From Muribaculaceae bacterium (GTDB lineage: Bacteria > Bacteroidota > Bacteroidia > Bacteroidales > Muribaculaceae): a stretch of 13,583 nt of DNA. Positions 1 to 5,934 of the stretch are shown here, in pieces. The notes below the pieces were generated by a model, which saw nothing but the letters and a program-made list of their open reading frames with translations, was not told where the DNA came from and made no database searches. Position numbers and translations under genes: made by a program. Each line of letters begins with the position of its first letter. Position 1 is the stretch's first letter. Where the stretch lies: assembly GCA_029060585.1 (NCBI GenBank), contig JAIDTS010000539.1:1-13583 (forward strand). The letters run 5' to 3'.

Positions 1-65
1 TCAGCTGATAATGCGAAGATGCCGGCCATGGCGGCTGCGAAGATATAGTTGAAGCGTGTTTTCAT
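1..65 (-). CDS. N-terminus of an exported protein (partial, cut by window edge)
   Basis: Reading the minus strand from an ATG at 65 gives MKTRFNYIFAAAMAGIFALSA, then the window ends. The short basic start, the hydrophobic Ala-rich stretch and a small residue near position 21 look like a Sec signal peptide, so the product is probably exported. Nothing of the mature protein is visible and no function can be given. It lies downstream of the OPT transporter on the same strand, but a strong terminator stands between them, so it is probably transcribed separately. The frame is open to the edge. An incidental open frame is possible, but the signal-peptide pattern right after a leader-like region supports a real gene. 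Confidence 0.6.
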   Translation of the reverse strand, partial: MKTRFNYIFAAAMAGIFALSA

Positions 66-82
66 AGTGGTAAGGTGTTAAG

Positions 83-109
83 TGTGTTTTTCAGTATGTG
101 TTTTTCAGT
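83..109. repeat. Two-copy 13-bp direct repeat in the leader of the left-edge gene
   Basis: TGTGTTTTTCAGT occurs at 83-95 and again at 97-109, a 14-bp period. On the coding (minus) strand it reads ACTGAAAAACACA twice, 18 to 44 bases before the ATG at 65. It could be a protein or RNA-binding site in the 5' leader, or a simple slippage duplication. Confidence 0.6.
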
Positions 110-155
110 CTTTGTCATTATAACGCGTTGTCTATCCTGTTCATGTTGCAAATTC

Positions 156-193
156 ATTAAAAAAGCAACACGATATTATTAAAAAAGCAACAC
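156..193. repeat. Two 16-bp direct repeats overlapping the OPT gene terminator
   Basis: ATTAAAAAAGCAACAC is present exactly at 156-171 and 178-193. On the minus strand each copy reads GTGTTGCTTTTTTAAT. The copy at 178-193 supplies the foot of the terminator hairpin and its T-tract. The copy at 156-171 repeats the T-tract without a hairpin. This looks like a local duplication of the terminator tail. Confidence 0.75.
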
Positions 194-219
194 TTTCGAT
201 CCCTACGGACCGAAAGTGT
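181..219 (-). terminator. Intrinsic terminator of the OPT transporter gene
   Basis: On the minus strand, 219-211 and 198-190 form a 9-bp stem (ACACTTTCG against CGAAAGTGT). Past one mismatch (199/210) the stem continues with three more pairs (200-202 with 207-209) to a 4-base loop. TTGC and then six T (186-181) follow. The hairpin lies about 60 bp past the OPT stop codon and is oriented to end that transcript. A second six-T tract follows at 164-159. Confidence 0.85.
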
Positions 220-270
220 CTCATTGTTGAAATTCGTCAGTATTTCAGAGTCTATTTAATTATGTATTGT

Positions 271-289
271 GCATTATGCATTATGCATT
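271..289. repeat. GCATTAT heptamer repeat across the OPT stop codon
   Basis: The heptamer GCATTAT occurs twice in tandem at 271-284 and is followed by GCATT. The OPT stop codon (TAA on the minus strand, 281-283) lies inside it. The ten-base core TTATGCATTA found here at 274-283 recurs at 2391-2400, just past the stop codon of the next gene upstream. Confidence 0.7.
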
Positions 290-2263
290 GTCGCGTAACG
301 GTTTGGCTCTGCAGCTGTCCCAGATGAGATAACAGATGAGGGCGGCGTAGGCTACGCACCCGAGTATCTGAGTAGTCTCCATGCCGAGAGGATTCTCATA
401 CTCGAAACCACAGAAACGTGTGATGGCTGCAAACACTCCGAAAAGAGCACCGCCAGCGATAAGACCTGACGAGATGAGTGTGCCGCGGTCGCGGCGAGCG
501 TCGTTAACCTTCTGGTCTTTCGATGAGTTGCTTACATAATATGCGATGGCTCCGCCTACGAGCATCGGTGTGTTAAGCGGCAGCGGGATGAACATTCCCA
601 GACAGAACGCGAGTGCCGGAACTCCCAGCCAGTTGAGGATGCACGCGAGAATCGCGCCCACCATATACAGAATCCAGGGAGTGTCGCCTCCCATCATGAG
701 GGGTTCGATCACCTTTGCCATGGCGTTGGCCTGAGGAGCTACAAGCGCATCCTCGCCGGTGAAACCATATACCTGGTTGAGAACCATGATGACTCCACCG
801 ACTGTAGCTGCCGATACAAGCGTGCCGAGGAATTTCCAGCTTTCCTGCTTCTTCGGGGTAGAGCCGAGCCAGTAGCCGATCTTCAAGTCGGTGACAAAAC
901 CTCCAGCCATTGAGAGGGCCGTGCAGACCACTCCGCCGATTACCATTGAAGCTACAATGCCGCTCGTTCCGTTGAGCCCGATTCCTACGAAAATCGCCGA
1001 TGCTATAATAAGGGTCATGAGCGTCATGCCGGAGACAGGATTGCTTCCCACGATAGCGATGGCGTTGGCCGCAACGGTAGTGAAGAGGAAAGCGATTATC
1101 ACTACTACAGCGAATGCTACAAGAGCCTGCCAAAACGTATGGATCACACCAAACCAGAAGAACAGAAGCACTGCCACAAGGGCGAGGGCGATGAAGACTA
1201 CAATGTGCTTCATCGATATGTCTGTCTGCCAGCGCACTTCCTTAGCTGCCGAGGATTTTCCCTTGAGCTCCCGGCTCGCAAGTCCGACCGCCTGGGTTAT
1301 GATGCCCCACGATTTGATGATGCCTATCACTCCAGCCATGGCTATGCCGCCGATACCTATCATTCTTGCATAGCCGCTGAAGATGTCTAGCGGATCCATC
1401 GCCTGGAATTCCGCAGATCCGTAAGTGCCCATGAGAGGAATGATTATCCACCACACGAAGATCGAGCCTGCGAAGATGACGAATGCGTATTTAAGGCCTA
1501 CGATATAGCCGAGGCCGAGAAGGGCCGCTCCGGTGTTGCAGCTCAAGACGAGCTTGGTCTTCTCCATAAGTACGTGGCCTGCCGAAGAGGCAACGGAAGT
1601 TACGGTTTCGGCCCACCAACCAAATGTGGCGACTATATAGTCGTAGATTCCTCCGATAAGGGAGGCAATAATCAGGGTCTTAGCCTGTCCCCCTTCCTCG
1701 CTGTCTGCCTGCTGACTCGAGATGAGCACCTGGGTCGTGGCCGTAGCTTCAGGGAAAGGATACTTGCCGTGCATGTCCTTCACGAAATATTTCCTGAACG
1801 GTATGAAGAACAGAATGCCTAAGATACCTCCGAGCAGCGAGCTCAGGAATATCTGATAGAATTCTACTGTTATTTCAGGATATTTCGCCTGAAGGATGAA
1901 AAGAGCGGGAAGAGTGAAGATGGCGCCGGCCACAATCACTCCGGAGCAGGCACCGATTGATTGTATTATAACGTTTTGGCCCAAGGCATTCTTCTTGCCC
2001 AGTGCGTTGGATAAGCCAACCGCGATGATGGCGATCGGTATCGCGGCTTCAAACACCTGGCCGACCTTGAGTCCCAGATAGGCCGCGGCTGCTGAGAATA
2101 TGACAGCCATGACAAGTCCGATTCCAACTGAATAGGGGGTAGCTTCCTGCTGTTCGTGGGCCGGATGCATCACGGGGATGAACTTCTCGTCGGCCGCAAG
2201 TTCTCTGAAGGCGTTCTCCGGCAGTCCGGTTCCTGTCGTCAGGTTCTCGTCTGTTTCTTTCAT
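281..2263 (-). CDS. OPT-family oligopeptide transporter
   Basis: This is a polytopic inner-membrane protein of about 660 residues, predicted to import small peptides or related compounds with a cation gradient. Hydrophobic segments fill the protein from about residue 45 to the end, probably about 15 helices. The family hallmark YPFPEATATTQVL lies at residues 168-180, and the N-terminal block with AAYLGLKVGQVFEAAIPIA (about 60-78) is also typical of bacterial OPT proteins (TIGR00733-like). I chose the ATG at 2263 (MKETDENLTTG) because an A-rich stretch precedes it; an in-frame ATG at 2281 would add six residues. It lies about 140 bp downstream of the DAHP synthase/chorismate mutase gene and may be read from that operon, as I see no consensus promoter in the gap. 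The substrate cannot be told from sequence; peptides are the family default, and metal chelates are handled by the YSL branch. Confidence 0.9.
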   Translation of the reverse strand: MKETDENLTTGTGLPENAFRELAADEKFIPVMHPAHEQQEATPYSVGIGLVMAVIFSAAAAYLGLKVGQVFEAAIPIAIIAVGLSNALGKKNALGQNVIIQSIGACSGVIVAGAIFTLPALFILQAKYPEITVEFYQIFLSSLLGGILGILFFIPFRKYFVKDMHGKYPFPEATATTQVLISSQQADSEEGGQAKTLIIASLIGGIYDYIVATFGWWAETVTSVASSAGHVLMEKTKLVLSCNTGAALLGLGYIVGLKYAFVIFAGSIFVWWIIIPLMGTYGSAEFQAMDPLDIFSGYARMIGIGGIAMAGVIGIIKSWGIITQAVGLASRELKGKSSAAKEVRWQTDISMKHIVVFIALALVAVLLFFWFGVIHTFWQALVAFAVVVIIAFLFTTVAANAIAIVGSNPVSGMTLMTLIIASAIFVGIGLNGTSGIVASMVIGGVVCTALSMAGGFVTDLKIGYWLGSTPKKQESWKFLGTLVSAATVGGVIMVLNQVYGFTGEDALVAPQANAMAKVIEPLMMGGDTPWILYMVGAILACILNWLGVPALAFCLGMFIPLPLNTPMLVGGAIAYYVSNSSKDQKVNDARRDRGTLISSGLIAGGALFGVFAAITRFCGFEYENPLGMETTQILGCVAYAALICYLIWDSCRAKPLRDNA

Positions 2264-2390
2264 AATTTTACTGCGATGCATCAGCCAGTGAATGATGCAT
2301 GATTATTAGAATGAGTTAATTGAATATGGAATCTCAATGTATTCGCATGTGTCTATAGAATCATATTAATTCTGCTAAATACATGGTGAA

Positions 2391-2400
2391 TTATGCATTA
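2391..2400. repeat. Second copy of TTATGCATTA, after the DAHP synthase/CM stop
   Basis: TTATGCATTA lies three bases beyond the stop codon (2404-2406) of the DAHP synthase/chorismate mutase gene. The same ten bases lie at the OPT stop codon (274-283). The word is palindrome-rich (ATGCAT core), so it reads nearly the same on both strands. Confidence 0.5.
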
Positions 2401-2403
2401 CAA

Positions 2404-3459
2404 TTAGAGCTGCCTCCTGACACTCTCCTCATGTATGGCGCTCATGATCCTTCCGACGAATTCCTTCGGAAGGCCGAGTTTCTCCCCCAGTTCGGTCCTC
2501 TCTTTCATGATTCGGTCGTGCCGTCCAAGTTGCACCACCATCATGTTATGCTCCTTTTTATATTCACCGATCTTCTTCGATACAGCCATCCTTTTGGCAA
2601 GAAGGTCGAGAAGCTCGCCGTCAATCTGGTCGATTTCGCTTCTCAGGGCGTCCAGTTCGGGTGTCCCCTGTGGCTTTTCCCTTACCTTCAATTCCTTGAC
2701 GAGTGCCACAAGTTCGGAAGGCAAAAGTTGCTGCTTGGCGTCGCTCAGTGCGCATTTGGGGTTGCAATGGCTCTCAATCATGAGACCGTCAAATCCCATG
2801 TCGAGGGCCTGACGGCTTAAAGGAGCCACGAGGTCATGTTGTCCGCTTATATGGCTGGGATCGCAGAATACGGGAATGTTCGGAAATCTTCTCGCAAATT
2901 CAAATGGCAGGCCCCACATAGGCTGATTACGGTAGATGTGCTGTCCGTAGCTGCTGAAACCGCGGTGGATGACTCCGATACGGCGTATTCCTGCATTGTA
3001 GATTCTCTTAACTGCTCCTATCCATAGGTCAAGGTCGGGATTGACGGGATTCTTGATTAGCACCGGGATGTCGGTGCCCATTTCCTGAAGCGTGTCTGCG
3101 ATTTCCTGCATGGCGAATGGGCTTGCAGAGGTGCGGGCTCCGATCCATATGATGTCAACTCCAGCAGAGATGGCGCTGATGACATGGTTCTTGCTGGCTA
3201 CCTCGGTGCCAACTTTCATGCCGGTCTCTTCCTTGACCTTCATGAGCCAGGGAAGACCTGCGAGACCTACTCCCTCGAAGCATCCCGGCATTGTGCGGGG
3301 TTTCCAGATTCCGGCACGGAAGATTTTTATTCCTCCCGCGGCCAGTTCTCTTGCTGTCTCAAGCACCTGCTGCTCGCTTTCGGCTGAGCAGGGGCCGCCG
3401 ATGATGATCGGCTCCTTCATTATTCTTCCCTCGTCAAAAAGAGGCTTGATATCTGTCAT
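2404..3459 (-). CDS. Bifunctional DAHP synthase / chorismate mutase (type II, AroQ)
   Basis: The 351-residue protein joins two enzymes. Residues about 14-255 are a type I-beta DAHP synthase, which condenses PEP and erythrose-4-phosphate in the first shikimate step. It shows GPCSAES at 22-28 (metal-ligand Cys24), KPRT 53-56, IGAR 106-109, KNP 136-138, HRG 165-167, CDPSHISG 199-206 and ESH 229-231. Residues about 265-351 are an AroQ chorismate mutase. Arg273, Arg290, Lys301 and Arg313 sit at the spacing of E. coli Arg11, Arg28, Lys39 and Arg51. The mutase being C-terminal is the Bacteroidetes arrangement (studied in Prevotella nigrescens), opposite to Bacillus. In that relative, prephenate inhibits the synthase; the same control is inferred here. 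I start at the ATG at 3459; the frame extends to a TTG at 3495, which I consider less likely. It follows pheA after a 98-bp gap on the same strand. Confidence 0.95.
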   Translation of the reverse strand: MTDIKPLFDEGRIMKEPIIIGGPCSAESEQQVLETARELAAGGIKIFRAGIWKPRTMPGCFEGVGLAGLPWLMKVKEETGMKVGTEVASKNHVISAISAGVDIIWIGARTSASPFAMQEIADTLQEMGTDIPVLIKNPVNPDLDLWIGAVKRIYNAGIRRIGVIHRGFSSYGQHIYRNQPMWGLPFEFARRFPNIPVFCDPSHISGQHDLVAPLSRQALDMGFDGLMIESHCNPKCALSDAKQQLLPSELVALVKELKVREKPQGTPELDALRSEIDQIDGELLDLLAKRMAVSKKIGEYKKEHNMMVVQLGRHDRIMKERTELGEKLGLPKEFVGRIMSAIHEESVRRQL

Positions 3460-3557
3460 AGTTGGATTGTTGGTTTTGAAGTTTTCCTGATTCAATGAAA
3501 ATCACATTTCTTATGATGTCTCATGCTGAATCACGAATAATCATTTATATATATTGT

Positions 3558-4391
3558 TTAATTCTTTGCTGAGCGGTAGATGCCGAGGATGCGGAAGTCA
3601 CTGGTAAGAGGCCTTACAGCTGTCAGCGCCTGTTCGCACCTGTCGCGGTCATCGAATGTAAGATCAGCATAGAAGCGGTATTCCCATTCGTGTCCCACTA
3701 CGGGCATTGACTGCAGCATCGTAAGGTTGATGTCATAGAAGGTAAGTATCGTAAGCACTTTTGAAAGCGCACCCTTCTCATGGGGAACCGTAAAGGCCAG
3801 CGATATCTTATCCGCATCGTCCGTGGTTGGGGAGTCCTTGGGCCCGATTATCATGAATCTTGTGAAATTGCGGTTGTCGTCTTCGATTCCTTCAGCCAAT
3901 ACCTCCAGTCCGTAGAGGCGTGCCGCATATGCTGGCGAGATGGCCGCCGTATTCTCAATCTTTTCTTCCGCAACTTTCCGGGCGCAACCCGCTGTGTCGA
4001 AATCCTCGGTCTTTTTCATCTGAGGATAATGCGCGAGAAACTGACGGCATTGCAGAAGTGCCATGTAGTGCGATCTGACTTCCTTGATTTCACTGAGTTC
4101 AGTGCCAGGAAGCGCACATAGAGAGTGCGAGACACGTATCCGGCATTCTCCTATCACTTTCCTTCCGCTTTTCCTTATATATTCAAAATTCTGAAGCAGC
4201 GCGCCTGCTATTGTGTTTTCGATTGCAACAGCCGCATACATCTCCTGATCAGAATCAAGGGCCAAAAACATATCCTCGAAAGAGCCGAAACCGATTGTCT
4301 CGATTCCATCTTCCGAAAACCATCTATGGGCTGCCATGTCGTGGAAACACCCGGGAATGCCCTGTATGCCTACTTTTTTAGTTTTTTGCAT
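3558..4391 (-). CDS. pheA: Prephenate dehydratase with C-terminal ACT domain
   Basis: This cytoplasmic enzyme of 277 residues converts prephenate to phenylpyruvate, the phenylalanine branch. The catalytic region covers residues about 5-182. It contains IENT at 57-60 (the usual PIENS position), DTAGCARKVAEE at 132-143, and NRNFTRF at 173-179 with the diagnostic Thr-Arg-Phe at 177-179. An ACT regulatory domain follows (about 195-277), with GALSKVL at 207-213 and DINLTMLQSMP at 220-230. The usual phenylalanine-site ESRP is QSMP here. No chorismate mutase domain is attached; that activity comes from the next gene downstream. The ATG at 4391 is preceded by an A/T-rich leader and a good -7 box, making this the first gene of the minus-strand operon. 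Feedback by phenylalanine through the ACT domain is expected from the family, but with an altered pocket. Confidence 0.95.
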   Translation of the reverse strand: MQKTKKVGIQGIPGCFHDMAAHRWFSEDGIETIGFGSFEDMFLALDSDQEMYAAVAIENTIAGALLQNFEYIRKSGRKVIGECRIRVSHSLCALPGTELSEIKEVRSHYMALLQCRQFLAHYPQMKKTEDFDTAGCARKVAEEKIENTAAISPAYAARLYGLEVLAEGIEDDNRNFTRFMIIGPKDSPTTDDADKISLAFTVPHEKGALSKVLTILTFYDINLTMLQSMPVVGHEWEYRFYADLTFDDRDRCEQALTAVRPLTSDFRILGIYRSAKN

Positions 4392-4408
4392 ATTTAAGTT
4401 TTAAACTA

Positions 4409-4416
4409 CAAAATTA
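4409..4416 (-). promoter_or_regulatory. Bacteroidetes-type -7 box for pheA
   Basis: The minus strand reads TAATTTTG, an exact match to the Bacteroidetes TAnnTTTG consensus. It lies 18-25 bases before the pheA ATG. Transcription would start about 10-15 bases before the ATG, leaving a very short leader with no room for a leader-peptide attenuator. A clear TTTG -33 element is not seen at the usual distance. Confidence 0.45.
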
Positions 4417-4568
4417 GCAAAAAAATCTGGAATCACGCTCCATTTTTTAATATTAATTGAAAAATATATCCGTTTTGTACCTATAATTGCCGCTGGATTG
4501 TTATTATTTTGAAGTTGTTTAAACTATTTCTTTGTTAAGGTTTCGTCAGGCTTACGAGCGGAATTTTC

Positions 4569-4591
4569 TTAATGAAGCCCATAGTCATTAA
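4569..4591. promoter_or_regulatory. 7-bp inverted repeat upstream of the symporter gene
   Basis: TTAATGA (4569-4575) and TCATTAA (4585-4591) are exact inverted repeats separated by nine bases. They lie 46-68 bases before the symporter ATG. The spacing suits a dimeric regulator's operator or a weak leader hairpin, but a chance match in AT-rich DNA is quite possible. Confidence 0.25.
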
Positions 4592-4636
4592 ATCTGTGCT
4601 GAGGGTCCATGCTCGAAGCGCTATAACCCAACAAAC

Positions 4637-5854
4637 ATGTCCAAAAAACAAATCATTGTCTGGCTTGTCGCCCTCGCTGTAGGCGTTGGCATAGGCCTTC
4701 TTCGTATTGAATCAGTGGATCAGGCGATGAATTTCATCGCTACGGTATATACCCGTCTGTTCCGTCTCCTGGCAGTCCCTACAATAGTGCTCGCGGTCAT
4801 TACCACACTCGCATCTCTTGGCGGAGGAAAGGAGCTCAACAGAATGTTTCGAACTTCTCTGACATACACACTGCTGACTACATTCTCTGCCGCTGCCGTG
4901 GCCCTCGGCCTCTATGTCGCTATCCGCCCCGGCAATCTTCCTGCTGCGGTTACGGTTGCCGAGAAAGAATCCGTTGAGGCTCCCACCACTTCCTATGCCG
5001 ACCATATTTTATCTGTTGTGCCTGACAATATGCTCAAGCCTCTGCTGGAAGGAAATGTCCTTGCTCTCCTGCTTATTTGCTTTGCCGTTGGTATAGCAAT
5101 CTCGAGAATGCCGGAGTCAAGACCTAAGGAGATAATCGTCAGTGGACTCAATGGTGTGCAGGAGATACTTTTCACACTCATTCGGTGGCTCATCGCCATA
5201 CTCCCGCTTGGAATAGTGGCTTTTGCAGCCCAGCTTATCGCAGAGGCGGGTGCCGGAGTAATGGCCGATTCTCTCGGTAAATATGTGGCGGTGATTATAT
5301 CCGGTAATCTGGTACAGATGTTTGTGGTACTTCCGCTCTTCCTTCTTGTAAGCCGCCTTAACCCTGTAAAGACTTTCCTTGGAATGACTCCTGCAGTGTT
5401 GATGGCGCTCTTCACCAAAAGCTCGGCCGCTACATTGCCGGTTACAATGGAGAATTCCGAACAACGTCTTGGAGTGGATAAAAAAGTGGCCCGGTTTGTA
5501 CTTCCTCTTTGCACTACAATAAATATGAATGGTTGCGCTGCCTTTATCCTTTGCACTTCTCTATTTGTCATGCAGAATAATGGCATGCCCCTGTCTTGGT
5601 CTACAATGTTGCTTTGGCTGCTTATATCGGTCATTTCCGCAGTCGGCAATGCGGGCGTCCCGATGGGATGTTATTTCCTTACCCTCTCGCTGATGTCTGG
5701 AATTGGAGCTGATATAAGCATTATGGGTATTATTCTGCCTATATATACCATTATAGATATGGTGGAGACTTCGGAAAACGTCTGGTCTGATTCCTGCGTA
5801 TGTGCGATTACCAACAAAAAAATGGAAAAATCTGTTAATTCTCCCGAAGTTTGA
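4637..5854 (+). CDS. DAACS-family (glutamate/dicarboxylate-type) cation symporter with altered substrate site
   Basis: This 405-residue inner-membrane protein has the full GltPh/DctA fold: hydrophobic helices from residue 5 on, hairpin HP1 with TKSSAATLPVT at 260-270, the TM7 motif NMNG at 296-299, HP2 with GNAGVPMGCY at 337-346, and the TM8 motif DMVETSENVWSD at 374-385. In GltPh the TM8 segment reads D-M-G-R-T-M-V-N-V, with Arg397 binding the substrate's side-chain carboxylate. Here Glu377 takes that place. TM7 NMDGT becomes NMNGC, changing an Asp of a sodium site and a Thr near the substrate. Asp374, Thr378, Asn381 and Asp385 are kept, so amino-acid backbone binding and part of the cation machinery look intact. 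I infer an amino-acid symporter that does not take glutamate, aspartate or C4-dicarboxylates; a neutral or basic substrate is possible. It is transcribed divergently from pheA, and no terminator is visible before glyQS. Confidence 0.9.
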   Translation: MSKKQIIVWLVALAVGVGIGLLRIESVDQAMNFIATVYTRLFRLLAVPTIVLAVITTLASLGGGKELNRMFRTSLTYTLLTTFSAAAVALGLYVAIRPGNLPAAVTVAEKESVEAPTTSYADHILSVVPDNMLKPLLEGNVLALLLICFAVGIAISRMPESRPKEIIVSGLNGVQEILFTLIRWLIAILPLGIVAFAAQLIAEAGAGVMADSLGKYVAVIISGNLVQMFVVLPLFLLVSRLNPVKTFLGMTPAVLMALFTKSSAATLPVTMENSEQRLGVDKKVARFVLPLCTTINMNGCAAFILCTSLFVMQNNGMPLSWSTMLLWLLISVISAVGNAGVPMGCYFLTLSLMSGIGADISIMGIILPIYTIIDMVETSENVWSDSCVCAITNKKMEKSVNSPEV

Positions 5855-5865
5855 AAAAAAATGAT

Positions 5866-5873
5866 TAAATTTG
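5866..5873 (+). promoter_or_regulatory. Bacteroidetes-type -7 box for glyQS
   Basis: TAAATTTG matches the TAnnTTTG consensus exactly and lies 62 bases before the glyQS ATG, predicting a leader of roughly 55 bases. A TTTG at 5850-5853 is only 12 bases upstream, too close to be the normal -33 element. The box suggests that glyQS can be transcribed independently of the symporter gene. Confidence 0.5.
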
Positions 5874-5934
5874 CATCTTAAACTGAAAAACAACTGAAAT
5901 AATAGCATAAAACACTGCATAAGTATCTTAGAAT

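Larger units (their letters stand above)
4392..4636. other. Divergent intergenic region between pheA and the symporter gene
   Basis: This 245-bp AT-rich stretch separates the two arms of the window and must hold promoters in both directions. The minus-strand -7 box for pheA (4409-4416) is convincing. For the plus strand I see only imperfect boxes (TTATTTTG and TTTCTTTG around 4505-4535), each with T for the invariant A. No tRNA, riboswitch or coding frame is apparent. Confidence 0.7.

Noticed and set aside
156..193. Possible CRISPR or attachment-site repeat
   Set aside because: There are only two 16-bp copies with a 6-bp spacer, they contain the terminator T-tracts, and no cas or integrase gene is in the window.
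891..1373. 160-codon plus-strand open frame opposite the OPT gene
   Set aside because: Its Met/Thr/Ala/Ile-rich translation is what antisense to hydrophobic codons gives; the OPT frame explains the sequence.
2383..2820. 145-codon plus-strand frame over the 3' end of the DAHP synthase/CM gene
   Set aside because: It overlaps the conserved chorismate mutase domain on the other strand and resembles no known protein.
3460..3495. N-terminal extension of the DAHP synthase/CM frame to position 3495
   Set aside because: The extension begins with TTG, not ATG, and adds 12 residues before the family's usual N-terminus. The ATG at 3459 is preceded by an A-rich leader and fits homolog lengths better.
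4392..4636. Leader-peptide attenuator or T-box control of pheA
   Set aside because: The likely transcription start leaves only about 10-15 bases of leader, too short for either, and no terminator/antiterminator pair is visible before pheA.
4993..5649. 218-codon minus-strand open frame opposite the symporter gene
   Set aside because: It is the antisense shadow of a well-supported membrane transporter, and its translation has no family features.
5850..5873. Complete -33/-7 Bacteroidetes promoter before glyQS
   Set aside because: The -7 box is exact, but the TTTG upstream is only 12 bases away instead of about 19-20, so only the -7 box is reported.
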